From: Progne subis subis
Taxonomy: Eukaryota; Chordata; Aves; Passeriformes; Hirundinidae
DNA length: 64,000 nt
Direction of reading: 5' to 3'
NCBI GenBank assembly: GCA_022316685.1
Contig: JAKJHU010000382.1
Location: 310,001 to 374,000 of the forward strand
The notes beneath the pieces are model-generated. The model did no database searches. It was not told where the DNA came from and was given only the letters and a program-made list of their open reading frames with translations. How positions within the stretch are numbered: position 1 is the stretch's first letter; the number at the start of each line of letters is the position of its first letter. Positions 48,463-60,712 of this stretch are shown piece by piece. The translations under genes were made by a program, and so were the position numbers.

Positions 48463-49513
48463 CAAATCCATGCTGGGACTCCCAACAGATTTTCCCTTCC
48501 ACGGGAAAAACCTCTGTTAAAAACCAAAGTGGTTTTGCACCAAGCTCAGAGCTTAAGTGCAAAACTCCTCAATTATCCAGCAAAACTTCTGGAGAATCGG
48601 GATTATTTTGTATTTAAGGGCTGCCTGTGCTCCAAGCCAATAATTTTGCTGGAGAGCTGACACCATCAGGAGAAAGGACAGAGGACACACTTGTTAATTC
48701 TTTTTAGATGAGCACTGTTTCGATGGTCTGCTTTACAATGGGGATAAATAATTATGTCTAATTGCACAACTCGTGGTGAAAACAGCTCGAAATGTTGAGT
48801 CATTTGTTGTCTGAGTGTCTGTGCCTGGAAATTTGACTGCCTGGAAGTTTTGCAGCGCATGAGAATTATCTTTTGTGACCAGGCCCTGCTGAGCTATTGC
48901 TAAGAAGAGTTTTTAAATAATATTTAATAGCTTTTACTCCTTACCAGCCTCTCCTCTCTTTTTTTATACGTTTTTGGGCTGATCATGAAGCTCCTTTGAT
49001 TTCAGGTAACTTAAAGGGACACAATATAAATTTGGGGTTTAAATCATAAAAACTAATCAAAAACAAATTTGTTTTTTAATAATATACTAATGGATTCAAT
49101 GGATTATATTTAAATTCCTGCCAAAAGCACACAAGGCAAATGAAATGTGTTGCCTGTGTTTTTGAGGATCTGCCGTGGAGAACTCCATCACTTTATTGGT
49201 TCCAGTCTGTATTTCCCTGATTTCTGGAGTGAGTAAAGGGAATTAAAAATTAACCCTTTCAGTCCATAAATTAAAATGCAGTTTGTTGTCCTCCCGGATT
49301 TGTCTGCTGTACACATGAGATTAGCAATCTCCTGCCTGGCTGTGATTGAAACCATGACTTGCTCCTTCTTAACGCCCTTAGAATTTGTTCTTCCATCATT
49401 TCTTCAAAGATTATTTCTCCTTTTATTGCTGCTCCGTGTAATCCTCTTTTGGGATGTGTTTTATCCCCGTTTCATACTGCTGGTTAGAACAGCCAAAAGT
49501 GGGGTATATAAAG

Positions 49514-49613
49514 NNNNNNNNNNNNNNNNNNNNNNNNNNNNNNNNNNNNNNNNNNNNNNNNNNNNNNNNNNNNNNNNNNNNNNNNNNNNNNNNNNNNNNN
49601 NNNNNNNNNNNNN
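49514..49613. other. Assembly gap (100 N)
   Basis: Exactly 100 undetermined bases, the usual placeholder for a gap of unknown size. The left flank ends gggtatataaag, and the right flank starts gccggatgtg. Open frames crossing it have no meaning. Confidence 0.99.
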
Positions 49614-50394
49614 GCCGGATGTGCAGCTTCTCTGGCAGGAATAGTGGTTTTCCCCTTGGATTCTCCATCCCAAGCAGGGTGCAGTTTGTACATGGGATTT
49701 ACCGTGCTGGCTTTTGTTTTGGTGTTGATTTATTTATGCTGAGGCTATGAACTGAGTGACTGCAAAGTGCCTGCCGAATGCCATTTGGATAAATCACTGC
49801 TGGTATTTATTGTATTCCTTGCTGCACTGGTGTTGCTCACACTGATATATAAAAAAAAAAAAAAAAAAAAAGGACGGGAAATCAATGTGGCTCAGTGTAA
49901 AATATCTCGACTATAAAGATTTTTCAGATCTATCAAACATCCAGTGTGTTTGCTGTGTCTGGAGGCCGTTCCCTTGACATGAGGATTGCACTAATTGTCC
50001 AAGTACTTGATTTAATTTGCCGTGGGAGCCAGGAAGGAGCACACAATTCCTGCTTCAGGGATTTCACTGAGAGTTTGGGGCAGGAGAATGCTCTGTACGC
50101 AGGCAGCCATGGGACAGAATTCCTCCCGTGAACTGGAGCCCGATCCAAAGCCCTCGAGGCTGATTTCCCTTCTTCCCCCCACGCTCCCGGCGCCTGTATG
50201 GACTAAAGGGCTTCTTCACACCACAGAAATCAGAACACCACCAACTCTGTCCACAGGCACTCCACAGATTTCTTCTTGGGTTAGGGACGTCCTTCAGCCT
50301 GGAAACCTCCATTTCCTGGTGGGATTGCACAGCCAGCGTGGGCCCCTGAGCTTGTCTGGGCACCTCCTCCTCCTCCTCCACGTCTCTTGGAGAG

Positions 50395-50635
50395 GATTCT
50401 GAGCTGCACACTGATGGAGGGCAGGGCTGGATGGGATTTTGGGAGGAAATCCTTCCCTGGGAGGGCGGGCAGGCCCTGGCACAGGGTGCCCAGAGCAGCT
50501 GTGGCTGCCCCTGGATCCCTGGCAGTGCCCAAGGCCAGGTTGGACAGGGTTTGGAGCAGCCTGGGACAGCGGGAGGTGTCCCTGCCATGGCAGGGGTGGC
50601 ACTGGGTGGGATTTAAGGTCTCGCACTCATCATCC
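50395..50635 (+). repeat. CR1 fragment
   Basis: ctggatgggattttgggagg, gccctggcacagggtgccca, ggcagtgcccaaggccaggt and ggtggcactgggtgggattt; a clear sense CR1 tail. Confidence 0.88.
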
Positions 50636-50639
50636 CGGG

Positions 50640-51199
50640 ATCAGTGCTGCACCCAGCGAGGCCCGGGGCGCACTGGGGTGCTGGTGTGAGCAGACACAGC
50701 CTGGCAGCAGCAGCAGCAGCAGCTCCCCGGGAGCCGTGCGGGGCTGAGGCTCTGCTTTCTTTCCCCGCACGTTCAAACGCAGCCCCGCGTGTCCCGGCGC
50801 ACCGCAGCCTCGTTAAGGGCGGGTTAATTGCGAGAGCGATCCCGGCCCGTGACAGCGGCACCGACGCCCTCGCCCTCCTGTTGGGACAGAGAGGGGCAGA
50901 ACAACCCCGGTATTTCAAACATCACTCATCGAACATCAGACCCCGCCGCTGTAATCGCCGCCCGCCCTCGGTCACTAATGCGTTCAAACGCCGCTAATGA
51001 CACCGGGGGATGAGGAGATAAGCACGGGCCGCGGGTGGGTGACTGCACAAAGGCAACGTGGCAAAAGTAATTAGAGGCTCGGGTGGGCGCAGACGCCGAG
51101 GTCCGTGCGGAGCCGAGCCCCCCCAGATAACCCCGTGCGCTGGGAGCCGGGGCCAGGCCGCCCCTGGAACTCAGCTGGCATTTGCTGCCACCGACACGA
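50640..51199. promoter_or_regulatory. CpG-rich stretch with TAAT-containing segment
   Basis: CpG-rich sequence (gtgtcccggcgcaccgcagc, agacgccgaggtccgtgcgg). Within it 50905-51010 mixes CpG with homeodomain-core motifs (ctaatgcgttcaaacgccgc, taatgacacc). It could be a regulatory element or an unannotated promoter; no exon was recognised. Confidence 0.35.
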
Positions 51200-51660
51200 A
51201 CCAATTTGCAGCCGCCAACCGACTTGCATTTATTTCCCTCCGTTAATTAGACGAATAAATTAAAGCGCTCTTCGGAATCTAGTCCCCATTCAAGACGAGG
51301 GTGCTGCAGAGATTTTTTTGTTAAATGGTTCAGAGGAGGCTTATTAATCCTGGAATGAATTCTGTAAAGCACCAACTTCAAGTGCGTTTGTGGAGAAGAA
51401 AGCTTTGCAAATCAGATAGGAAAGCTACAAAAGTGCTGGGTATTATCCTAATCTGGGGAGTGTTTAATTTGACACTCTTATGTCAAGATATTAGAAGAGA
51501 ATGAGCAAATGGCCTGATAAATATGTACTTAAAGAATGACAATCCTCATTAATCAGTTAATTTCTATTTATCTCATGATACCCTTTTCCGCAGAAACTTG
51601 TATTAGAAAATAAATAAGATTACGGGGTAATTCTGAGAGCTGTAAAAACATAAAACACTT
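51200..51660. promoter_or_regulatory. Candidate conserved noncoding element
   Basis: About 460 AT-rich but complex bases with no repeat similarity and many TAAT/ATTA cores (cgttaattagacgaataaat, cctcattaatcagttaattt). It is adjacent to the CpG-rich stretch. The texture is that of developmental enhancers; conservation was not measured. Confidence 0.35.
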
Positions 51661-53617
51661 GTCTGCCCTTAAAGGCAGGAGTTATGTTTCATTGTGCAGC
51701 ACTTCCACAGTGATTCCATCCGCTCCCAGACATGGGATTGTCTCCTGCAGGGACTGGTGCCATCAAACCCCCACCGTGGGCATCTCCCTGCAGCCCAGGG
51801 CCATGGAGCAACCAGCGGCAACCATGGGAGAGGGATCGGAGCTTGGAGAGCTTTTTATGCCAAATCCTGGTGATTCCTGCAAACCACACCGCACCGAGGA
51901 GCAGAGCCTGTCTGAGGGAAGGCTTGGTTTGGGGATCTGTTCCTGCTCGGGCAGTGCCTGCGGGGGTTTGAACTCAAAATTCCACACCAGAGAGGCCAAA
52001 GAACAGCCTGAAAGGCTTCAGGATATGACCCGGGCCTGAAACAATAGCCAGCCCAGAAGAAATGTGTTTATTATCTGCTCTAAAGGGATTTTATTGACTC
52101 GCTGGGGAAAAAAAAAAAAAAAAAAAAGTCATATTTAATATTGAAGTATAACTTTTAAAAACAGAGATGCTGACTCTATAAAAATGTGCTCTGGAGCTGA
52201 GACCTTGACTCCAAAGCGTAATCCAGAGGTTTTTTTTTTATAGCTGTGCTATAAATCATCAAAATTAAATGTTTGCATTAGCAGCGGCAGGAGAAGCCTA
52301 TGCAGAGTGTGGGGATGTGTCACCCAGCACAAAGCTCAGAATGCACACCCCAGCTGGTTCTGAGCCAGGGAAGGGCCCTGGGTGGGGTTTATCCCCATTT
52401 CTACTGGGTTTTGGTGAGCCCCTGTGGGGTTTTTCCCAGTGGGGCAGGCGAGGTGTGGGGAAGCTCCCTGAGTGCCTGCTGGGGCTGGGTGCTGTGGGGG
52501 TGAGGTGGGAGAGCAGGAGCAGCATGGGGACAGGACAGTGAGGGTGAAAAAATGAGGGTTTTCCCCCGTCCACACGGAGGGCACCACCAGCCCTGGGCTC
52601 GGCCTTCCTGAGCTGTTTTCTCATCACAGGAATATCATCTTGAACCAGGAACTGTCCAGATCCCCCTGGCCAGGCTGGTCCCAGGGGGTTTGCCAACCTG
52701 GCCTGGCTGGAGGAGGTTTTTCAGAGCTGTCCTGCACATGAACCCCTTCCCTGCACCGCTGCAAACGCTCTCCAGAGTCCAGCCAGCCAACCTGTTAACA
52801 TCCTCTCCTTCACACTCCCGCAACGAGCCAGCTGCTCTGCCTAGGAAAATACAGCTGGAGAGGGTTATAAATAGTAAATTAAGGCTTGCTCCAGCCACTC
52901 CAGCTGGGCAATGTTAGAGGAGTGAGTAATTCATCACCGGGGTGTCGTCCCCCCCTCGATGCGCTGCCCACCGGCACCGCGCCGGCGCGAGCCGCGGGCT
53001 CCTCGCTTCGCTTGGCTCGGCTTCTAATTCAGTGTTTGAGCCTCCTCTCTGAATTCATTTTGCCGGTGTAACCTAGGCGGGCGGGGAAGCGTGGGTGAAG
53101 GGTCGCTCACAGGGGTTTAAGGACATCGTTCCCAGGCAGGGACGGTGCTGCAGTGCCCAGGAGCCCCCACTGTGCCCCACTCCCCCCTTGGCCACTGCGG
53201 GGACGTTCCAGGGCCGGTCCATCACCCCCGAACAAGCTCCATCTCTGCTGGGCACCAGAGGCTGGAGAGATGAGCCCGGACATCTGACACATCCTCCTGC
53301 TGTGACTTTGCTTCAGGGAGAGGGGAGAGAGGGCTTGGTCCCTCCATCTGTTGTGTGCATCAGCCGAGGGTCTCCTGGGTGTGTATCCGTATCAAAACTC
53401 AATTAGAAAATGAGCCCTGCATGTGAAGGACTATTGTGTTTCAAGTATTTTTATAATTAAATCTGAGGAGGTGGGACAGGCTATCTATGAAGGGCCTCCA
53501 CAGAATGTTTCCTGGTGCATGCAGGAAGGGAGTAGCAGAGGTTATTTCATGTGTGGTTATATCATTTTCAGTGCACAGAGGGGAGAAATCTCTCTGAGGG
53601 GTCAGGATCCCAAATGC

Positions 53618-53676
53618 ACATCATCACCATCACCATCATCACCATCACCATCATCATCCCCATCATCATCATCACC
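53618..53676 (+). repeat. ATC trinucleotide microsatellite
   Basis: Imperfect (ATC)n with regular ACC variants (catcatcaccatcaccatca). Confidence 0.9.
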
Positions 53677-53819
53677 AGCACCCTGCACTGCTGCTGGTTA
53701 ATTGTTTAATACCCCCTGGTCACTGAGCAGAGATTTCATCCCAGGAGCCAGAGGGGTGAAACAGGGACTTGCACCTCCATCCCATGGAGCAGCCTCCAAT
53801 GGAATTGCTTCTGGAATTG

Positions 53820-54152
53820 CTCAGAATCCCTGAATGGCTGAAGTTGGAAGGACCTTAAAGCTCATTCTGCCCCACCCCCTGCCATGGCAGGGACACCTTC
53901 CTCTGTCCCAGGCTGCTCCAAGCTCCAGTGTCCAGCCTGGCTTTGGGCACTGCCAGGGATCCAGGAGCAGCCACAGCTGCTCTGGGCACCCTGTGCCAGC
54001 TCCTTCCCACTCTCACAGGAAGGGATTTCTCCCTAACATCTAATCCAAATCTTTCTTCCTTTATTTTCCTTTATCCTATCACTACCTGCCCATGTAAAAA
54101 TTGCTCCCCTTCTTTTTTATAAGCCCCCTTCAAGTACTGCAAAAGGTGGGGC
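53820..54152 (-). repeat. CR1 fragment, about 330 bases
   Basis: gaatggctgaagttggaagg, gcagggacaccttcctctgt, gctctgggcaccctgtgcca, tctccctaacatctaatcca and gcccccttcaagtactgcaa: a longer reverse CR1 3' part. Confidence 0.9.
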
Positions 54153-55776
54153 TTCGGCTTTGTGCTGCTGCTCTTGAAGTCCTGCACTCAGAAGAAAAGT
54201 TATTCCCTTTCCACATGCCTGCCTGAGTTATTTCCCACTTGCAGAGCTGCTACCTACAGGATATAATCATGAGCACAGTAAATCACGGTGCCATGTCAAG
54301 CTGCAAGTGGTTTTGGAGTTAGATCTGGAGTTCAAATCTGCGCCCGACTGTGTATTTTATCTCAAATGTACTTTTTAATTTGTCCATCTGAAATTCTTCT
54401 AAATTTAGGGGGTACCCAGCAAGAAGAGGAAAAGTTTATTTTCTAAGTAACTGTGGTTATTTTACTGCCAAAATCTCTGCAAGAAATCTCAGCCCAGTGC
54501 TGGAGTTGGGGCTGTGTTCAGGACTGGGCGTCCCTTTCCTGCATCCCAGACTCTGCTCTGCTCTGCCCACAGAAACACCCAGGGCGTACACACAGATTTT
54601 TCAGCCACAAATTGCATTTCTGTTCCTTGCAAAAACCTACTTAATCCCCATCATGATTTTAATAATTTTTATCTGTCCATTTTTCATTCTGGTAAAAAGC
54701 CAGAAGGACGGCTCCCGTGAATCACCCAGAGGAGTGGGAGTTTTAATGTTCTTCATGGCAGGTGAATACTGGATGTGCAGATGTCACCTCCCGTGGTGGC
54801 TCCGCGATGGGGACGTTGTGACAGCACAGGGCAGCAGTGAGGGGCCGGGAGGGACAAACTCCTCATTCCTGTCCTTGGGCTCCCCTTGCAGAGGGGTGGC
54901 AGGCGGGGGATAAGGAGGACTTGGCCAGGCTGACGCGGGAACAGAACAATTCAGGGCCCAAAATGAGACATCTTGGCATTTTCTGGGCTGGCTCCCCGGA
55001 GCCTGGCTTGGAGGCTGGGCTTGCTGAGGCATTATCCCGCTGCCAAGGCTGCCGTGGCGAAGGCTCCGCACCGGAGCGTTGCCGCAGTCACATTCATGCC
55101 TCGGAGTTTGCATTGTCTTCAGAAAATAATCCCCACTCTGTAATTCCCCCCTAATTCTCCATATGAGGGTCTTTCCTGCCCAGCCAGGGCATGGGAAAGC
55201 AGCAGAAGCTCTTCCAGAGTCGGTGATCCCAAAGTGCATCGTGCCGGACACAGAGCACTGGCCTCTGCCAGCACAAACCCTGCTGGCACCCACGGGCTGT
55301 GGAGACCACAGGTCATCATAGCTGAACTGGCACGTCACAAAAATAACACCCTGGCAGAAGGGTCTGTCTTCAAAGCACAAAGGCCAGAAATAACAATTGT
55401 ATTAGGCCTCATTCACGAATTCATAATAAAGTTCAATTTGCCACCATTTATCATGTGACTTAAAATTAAACTGAGTTTTTAGTGAAAAAGAAAAGGGTTC
55501 TGTGCTTTTTCTGAAAATAATGTAAAATCTTTCATGCTGTTCACAGATCATTTGTATTAGCACCAGCGTGTACAGATTAATTTATTTATTTTCATTAAAT
55601 CGTCGCTGCTTCCCATTGTTCCATTATCCATGGGGACAATCCTTATTCTTTCGTGTACTTTTGAGAGCTAAAGAGTCACATAAACAAACAACAGACTGAA
55701 AAGATGCAGTGGCTTTAGCTGCCTGTTGGTTTTTGGGGTGCTGGAAGGAGTTAAAAACCATGAGCTGGAGGAGGCT

Positions 55777-56090
55777 GCTGTGGTGGTGGTGGTGGCATTG
55801 ACCACGGCATCGATGTTGACACTGGTATTAATTTGGCATTGATGTTGGCATTGGTGTTGGTGTCAGTGTTGGCATTGGTGTTGGTGTTGATGGTGGTGTT
55901 GTTGTTGGCTTTGGTTTTGGTGTTGATTTCGGCATTGGTGTTGATTCTGGCTTTGGTGTTGGTGTTGATTTTGTTGGCTTTGGCTTTGGTTGAGGTTTCG
56001 TTGAGGATTTTGGCTTTGGTGTTGATGACCAGTTGGAATTGATGCTGATGTCAGTGTTGATATTGGCATTGATGTTGGTGTCGGCACACT
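55777..56090 (+). repeat. Degenerate TTGGTG-type hexamer repeat, about 310 bases
   Basis: Many variants of ttggtgttggcattg, such as ttggtg, ttggca and ttgatg in steps of six. The open frames across it encode only low-complexity Leu/Val/Ala or Gln/His/Asn runs and are not genes. Confidence 0.9.
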
Positions 56091-56394
56091 GGGACAGGGC
56101 ACAGGGAACAGGGAGGCACCAAGGCAGAGACTCTATCCCGGGAGAGTTGGTCAGTCAGAGGGAGACTGGCAGCAAACCTTCATCCCCATCAACACCCCCC
56201 TGGAAATCATGGAGACTCAAGTGCTGGAGCCCTGGCTGCCTTTGGGCACTGCACAAACATTGTGCAGGTCTGGAGCAGGAGCTGCACACAGGGACCCATC
56301 ACCCCGTGCAGGATAAAGAGCAAATCCAGCCCCGCGTCCCCCGGTCGCCCCTGCCGAGCGCGCTCCTTATCAGCGCCGTTTGTGCGCCCGCCGA

Positions 56395-56790
56395 AAATAA
56401 TCATCTGTGAATGGAGCCCTAATTACATTAGAGCTAATCCATTTTCCTCTCTGAAGCTGGTAGTCAACAGTTTACTCTCTCACCTCTGAGATGAAACCGA
56501 ATGTCAATTTTGGAGATAACATTGACGTGAACTTATGTATCAGGCAAGTAGACAAATACCATTATAATCATTTATAATCCTTTAAAGCTGTGACTGAGAA
56601 GTGGCATTTGGACTGGATTTAAACTTGGCGTTGTCCGTGCGGAAGATTAACCGCTCCATAAGACTTTGATTTCGGAATATTGCCCATTAGAGAGTTTTGA
56701 CATAGGAAATTGAAGTATTATATATAGTTTTAACGTGGTTAACAGAGTCTGACACAAACAATAACATTCCAACTTCAGTTAATTCTTTCG
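56395..56790. promoter_or_regulatory. Candidate conserved noncoding element
   Basis: Non-repetitive AT-rich block (ccctaattacattagagcta, accattataatcatttataa, aagattaaccgctccataag) between a hexamer repeat and a CR1 copy. No coding potential was seen. Confidence 0.35.
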
Positions 56791-56999
56791 CATCCCATTT
56801 TCCCCAGCAGGGGAAACTCCGCTGTCATCCAAAAGCACCCCAGCAGGACTTTGAAGATTATTCCTGCTGGATGGGAATTACATATCCCCAGTTCATTCCC
56901 ACTGTTGCCGATCGCTATCGATGCTCTCCAGGAGCTGCTCTGCATCAGCCAACTCTGTTTGTGCAACAAGCCCTGGCCTCTGGAGCCAACACCAGCCCA

Positions 57000-57215
57000 C
57001 AAAATCATAAAATCAGGGAATTGTATAGGTTGGAAAAATCTAAGATTGAGTCCAACCATTCCCCCAGTGCTGCCAAGGCCACCACTGACCCATGTCCCCA
57101 AGTGCCACGTCCACATGGCTGTTAAATTCCTCCAGGGACGGGTACCCCACCACTGCCCTGGGCAGCTGTGCCAGGCTGGACAATCCTTTCCTTGGAAATT
57201 TTCCCTGGATAGGAG
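57000..57215 (-). repeat. CR1 fragment (second subfamily)
   Basis: aaaatcataaaatcagggaa, gagtccaaccattcccccag, ctgacccatgtccccaagtg and ccaccactgccctgggcagc; related to the copy at 58988. Confidence 0.85.
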
Positions 57216-58987
57216 CAAAGAAATGGCTGGAGTCCTGCAGTGTTTGAGTTCATCCTTCCCAAATGCTCTGCAGAAGCTGATGGCAGAAGCCGGTGCTGAC
57301 TGCTGACAAAGGAATGGTCAAATCCAGTGCCACTGGATTTTCTTGCTGGCTTTTGTGGCAAAGCTACAAGTTCCAGACATTGCCTGCGCAGAGGTAAAGA
57401 ACCAAACCCCAGCAGGGAACGGTGCTGTGGCCCTTGCTGGATGCTCCCAGCCCTGCAGCTGCTCCAGGGAAAATAAACACCAGGATCACACTCAGAGCTT
57501 CCAGGAGGAAATTAGTGATTAAAGACTTTTTATTGCCACTTGTTCCTCAACAGCAGAAGCAGCTTAGGAGGGATATAAAGGAAATTTCAATGGTGCTGCC
57601 TGCTGGATGAGGAGAAGGCAAAAAGCAAGGGTAGCCAAGGGAAAGGTGAAATGCTCATTTTCTCTGGTTTAGATGTTCTCCAAGGCACAGCGATGTGCCA
57701 GGCTGCTGTGGGCTTTCGGTGTGGGCTGGGCCCTCTCCAACCTTTGAAAAGCTTCAGGTGCTTTCCATGTGCCATTCCCGGTTCCCAGGGTTGTGCCCCG
57801 ACTCGAGGCCTCTCCTTGTACCACGGGAGGGATGTGAGCGGCTGTGAGCAGGTCCCAGGGGAGCAGGAGTGCCCGCGGTTGGACAGGGATGTCTGGGGCT
57901 CTGCAGGAGGCGAGGGGGCAATGAGCCCCCCGGGGCTGCCCCCACGTTCCCCCCTGGGTCCCCAGCCTGGAGAACTGGGTGTCCGTTGGAGGCGCATTCC
58001 AGCCCATGCAAACAGCTTGCTGTCATCTGGGATCAATCTAGGGATAAATGGGCTCCAGAAGTTTTGGAATATTTGTATAAGACCACAACTGCTTCTTATC
58101 AAAACATTTCCCATTATTATTTTCCAGTTCTTCCCTCCATCCCCAGCTACCTCCTCCTTCCCTTCGGTGCCCAGCCATGCCCCAGCCATTAGCAGTGCTA
58201 TCATCTTTTCTCTCCATATGGGAAGCAGAGGAGAGCTTTCCTCTAAAGAGGGCAGCCCAAATCCTCCTGGGGCTCCCAACCCATCCTCCATCTGCGGTCA
58301 CACAAGTGTTTCCTCCCGGGCATTATCCCTGGAAATGAAAGAATGTGAACACGCCAGGCTCATTTGTTTTGTGTGTTTAATTTCAGCGTAGGTTTGTGTA
58401 AGTACTTATCGTCTTCTCCTCGGGAGATAATCCAAGACAAATGTGCAGGCGAGAGGCAGCTTTAACAAATGGGGCTGCCGCCTGAAAACTCCGTGGAATA
58501 AATGGGGATGGAAGAGCAGCGCCGGAGCCTGGGAGGAGGGATGCGCCTAGGAAGCACGGGAAGTTATGAACGCAGCTCAAATCAGCACAACTCCATCATC
58601 AATATTCATAGAGCCCAGACAAAACATTTCGTATTGGAGCTGCTCGTAAATCAGAGCGAGAAGGGGAAAAGGGAAGAGGTGAGGAGGAAGGGGGAGATAG
58701 AAAGGGAGGAATAGCTGGGGGATGAGGGGATGGTGAGGGGGGACTCGGCTCATTCAGGGTAACATCTGCTCGCTCTGAAGTGGAACCACCTGTTAGTTTA
58801 TTGAACTGCACAATTAATTTATGTGGAAGGCAGGGAAGGCTATATCTCATCAAAACCTTCCCTTTCAGCCTCTTCCTCCAAAAGTGAGCTGGGTGAAACT
58901 GTGCACGACACCACGGCTTCCACAGGGAACGATGGAGAGCTCCCGGCATGTCCCCCCACGGTGCCCGTTGTGGCTGGGAGCCAACGG

Positions 58988-59280
58988 AATCCCAGAAACC
59001 CTTAGGCTGGAAAAACTCTTCAAGATCGAGTCCAACCACTCCCCCAGAAGTGCCAAGACCACTAACCTGTGTCCCCAAGTGCCACATCCACAGGGCTGAA
59101 AAATCTCTCCAGGGATGGGGATTCCATCACTGCCCTGTTCCAGGCCTTAACAACTCTCTCCATGAAGAAATTTTCCCTTACATCCAACCCAAACCTCCCC
59201 TAGAGCAACTTGAGGTCATTTCCTGTGCTGTCACTTGTTCTCTCAGGGGCTCAATCCCCCGCCTTGCTTCAGCCTACTTC
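58988..59280 (-). repeat. CR1 fragment (second subfamily)
   Basis: gagtccaaccactcccccag, cctgtgtccccaagtgccac, ctccagggatggggattcca and gcaacttgaggtcatttcct; the same subfamily as the 57000 copy, extending further. Confidence 0.85.
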
Positions 59281-60256
59281 AGATGGAGGTTGAGGGTCAC
59301 AGAGCATCTCTACGAGGAACCTCATCATCCTGAACAGGCAAACAAGGGCTGCAAACCACTGCTCAAACACATCCCAAAGGTTTGTCTCCAAAATCCTGCA
59401 GTGGCAGGGGAAGAGATTGTGCAGGAGACGTATTGCACCAGCTCTCCAGCACTTACTCGTGTCAAAACACTTGAACTTTTCATTATTTAAAGAAAAAAAG
59501 AAAAAATACCAAAACAAAGATTTTCAATAATTTATTTCAGGCATCTATTTTGGAACTCATCAGAAGGGGTCCTTCCTGCAAGTCCCCACCAGAGGAGGGC
59601 TCAGAGCCCCTGCGGGTCCTGGGCCTTCCCAGCTCGCAGGATCGGGCTCCAATTAAGTGCAACGCTCTCCAGATTCGGTTCCCATTATTGTCTCCCTTTG
59701 GCATGACCGACCCGAGCACTTGAATTGGAAAGGCCCCAGAATCTTCAGCCTCCTAAAATATTTTCAATAATGCTGAGAGCAATTTTCCTTAGAGCATGTA
59801 AGGATTTCAGCAGAGGAGCCAACTTTCCCAGAGGAATGATCCAATTATGAGCACTGGATGCTCTTGTCAATCTCTCCCTCAGGGACGTGGAAAATCAAAA
59901 TTATGATTTATTTTTTTTGAATGTGACAGTGAGCGTAAAGGCAGAAAGCTAAACCGTGCCCTTATCTCCCCATGCACCCCCAGCTCCCTCTCTGATAAAG
60001 TCAGCTAAAAATACCCACTCGTTTCAGGCAGAAACTCCTGAAGTTCTGCTCTAATGACAGCACTGGGCAGGACCCAGCCCGGGGAGCTGCTGAATGATGA
60101 CTTTTTAATGGTGACCTTGGCATGTAAAAATTGAGTCAAAATTACTGTGCCTCTTGCTAATGCAACAAGGGAAATGTGGTTTGAACCCTGTGGTTTGTGC
60201 TCGGTGACAAAGCAGGGGACAGGCACCATCAGGCCCCCGAAAGCTAAAAATAGCTC

Positions 60257-60512
60257 GGGAAGGGAAGGGAAGGGAAGGGAAGGGAAGGGAAGGGAAGGGA
60301 AGGGAAGGGAAGGGAAGGGAAGGGAAGGGAAGGGAAGGGAAGGGGAGGGAAGGGAAGGGAAGGGAAGGGAAGGGAAGGGAAGGGAAGGGAAGGGAAGGGA
60401 AGGGAAGGGAAGGGAAGGGAAGGGAAGGGAAGGGAAGGGAAGGGAAGGGAAGGGAAGGGAAGGGAAGGGAAGGGAAGGGAAGGGAAGGGAAGGGAAGGGA
60501 AGGGAAGGGAGG
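60257..60512 (+). repeat. AAGGG pentanucleotide array, about 50 copies
   Basis: About 255 bases of nearly perfect (GGGAA)n with one visible interruption (aggggaggga at 60341-60350). All frames stay open across it, giving false proteins of repeated KGREG or SLPFP. Confidence 0.98.
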
Positions 60513-60565
60513 ATTTGGCTGTGCCTTTGCTCAGGATGCTGCGGATGATGCCCCAGGACGCTGAT

Positions 60566-60712
60566 CATGGGCTGTGCCAGCAGGGATGGGATCCCAACGG
60601 GCACCATGGGCTGTGCCAGCAGGGATGGGATCCCAACGGGCACCACAGGCCGTGCCAACTGTGATGGGACCCTGATTATCACCATGGGCTGTTCTAACTG
60701 GGACAGGACCCG
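60566..60712 (+). repeat. 39-bp tandem repeat, nearly four copies
   Basis: Units starting atgggctgtgccagcaggga at 60567 and 60606, then acaggccgtgcc at 60645 and atgggctgttct at 60684. The first two copies are identical, the later ones diverged. Confidence 0.9.

Noticed and set aside
49279..49330. FVVLPDLSAVHM, vaguely like the next SLC66A1 segment (YYVLADLVML)
   Set aside because: Four or five matching residues, no in-frame acceptor, and a stop just upstream; chance is likely.
49276..49750. Open frames running through the N block
   Set aside because: The undetermined bases contain no information; the flanking parts resemble nothing known.
54620..54715. Hydrophobic stretch TYLIPIMILIIFICPFFIL, considered as another transporter exon
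   Set aside because: Only the starting Thr-Tyr and hydrophobicity agree; AT-rich DNA often encodes such runs, and no acceptor is present.
55833..56102. Leu/Val-rich and Gln/His-rich open frames
   Set aside because: Low-complexity translation of the TTGGTG-type repeat, not a membrane or polyglutamine protein.
57587..58391. Open frames of 234 and 246 codons on opposite strands
   Set aside because: No recognisable family, no matching splice signals, and codon content typical of random GC-rich DNA.
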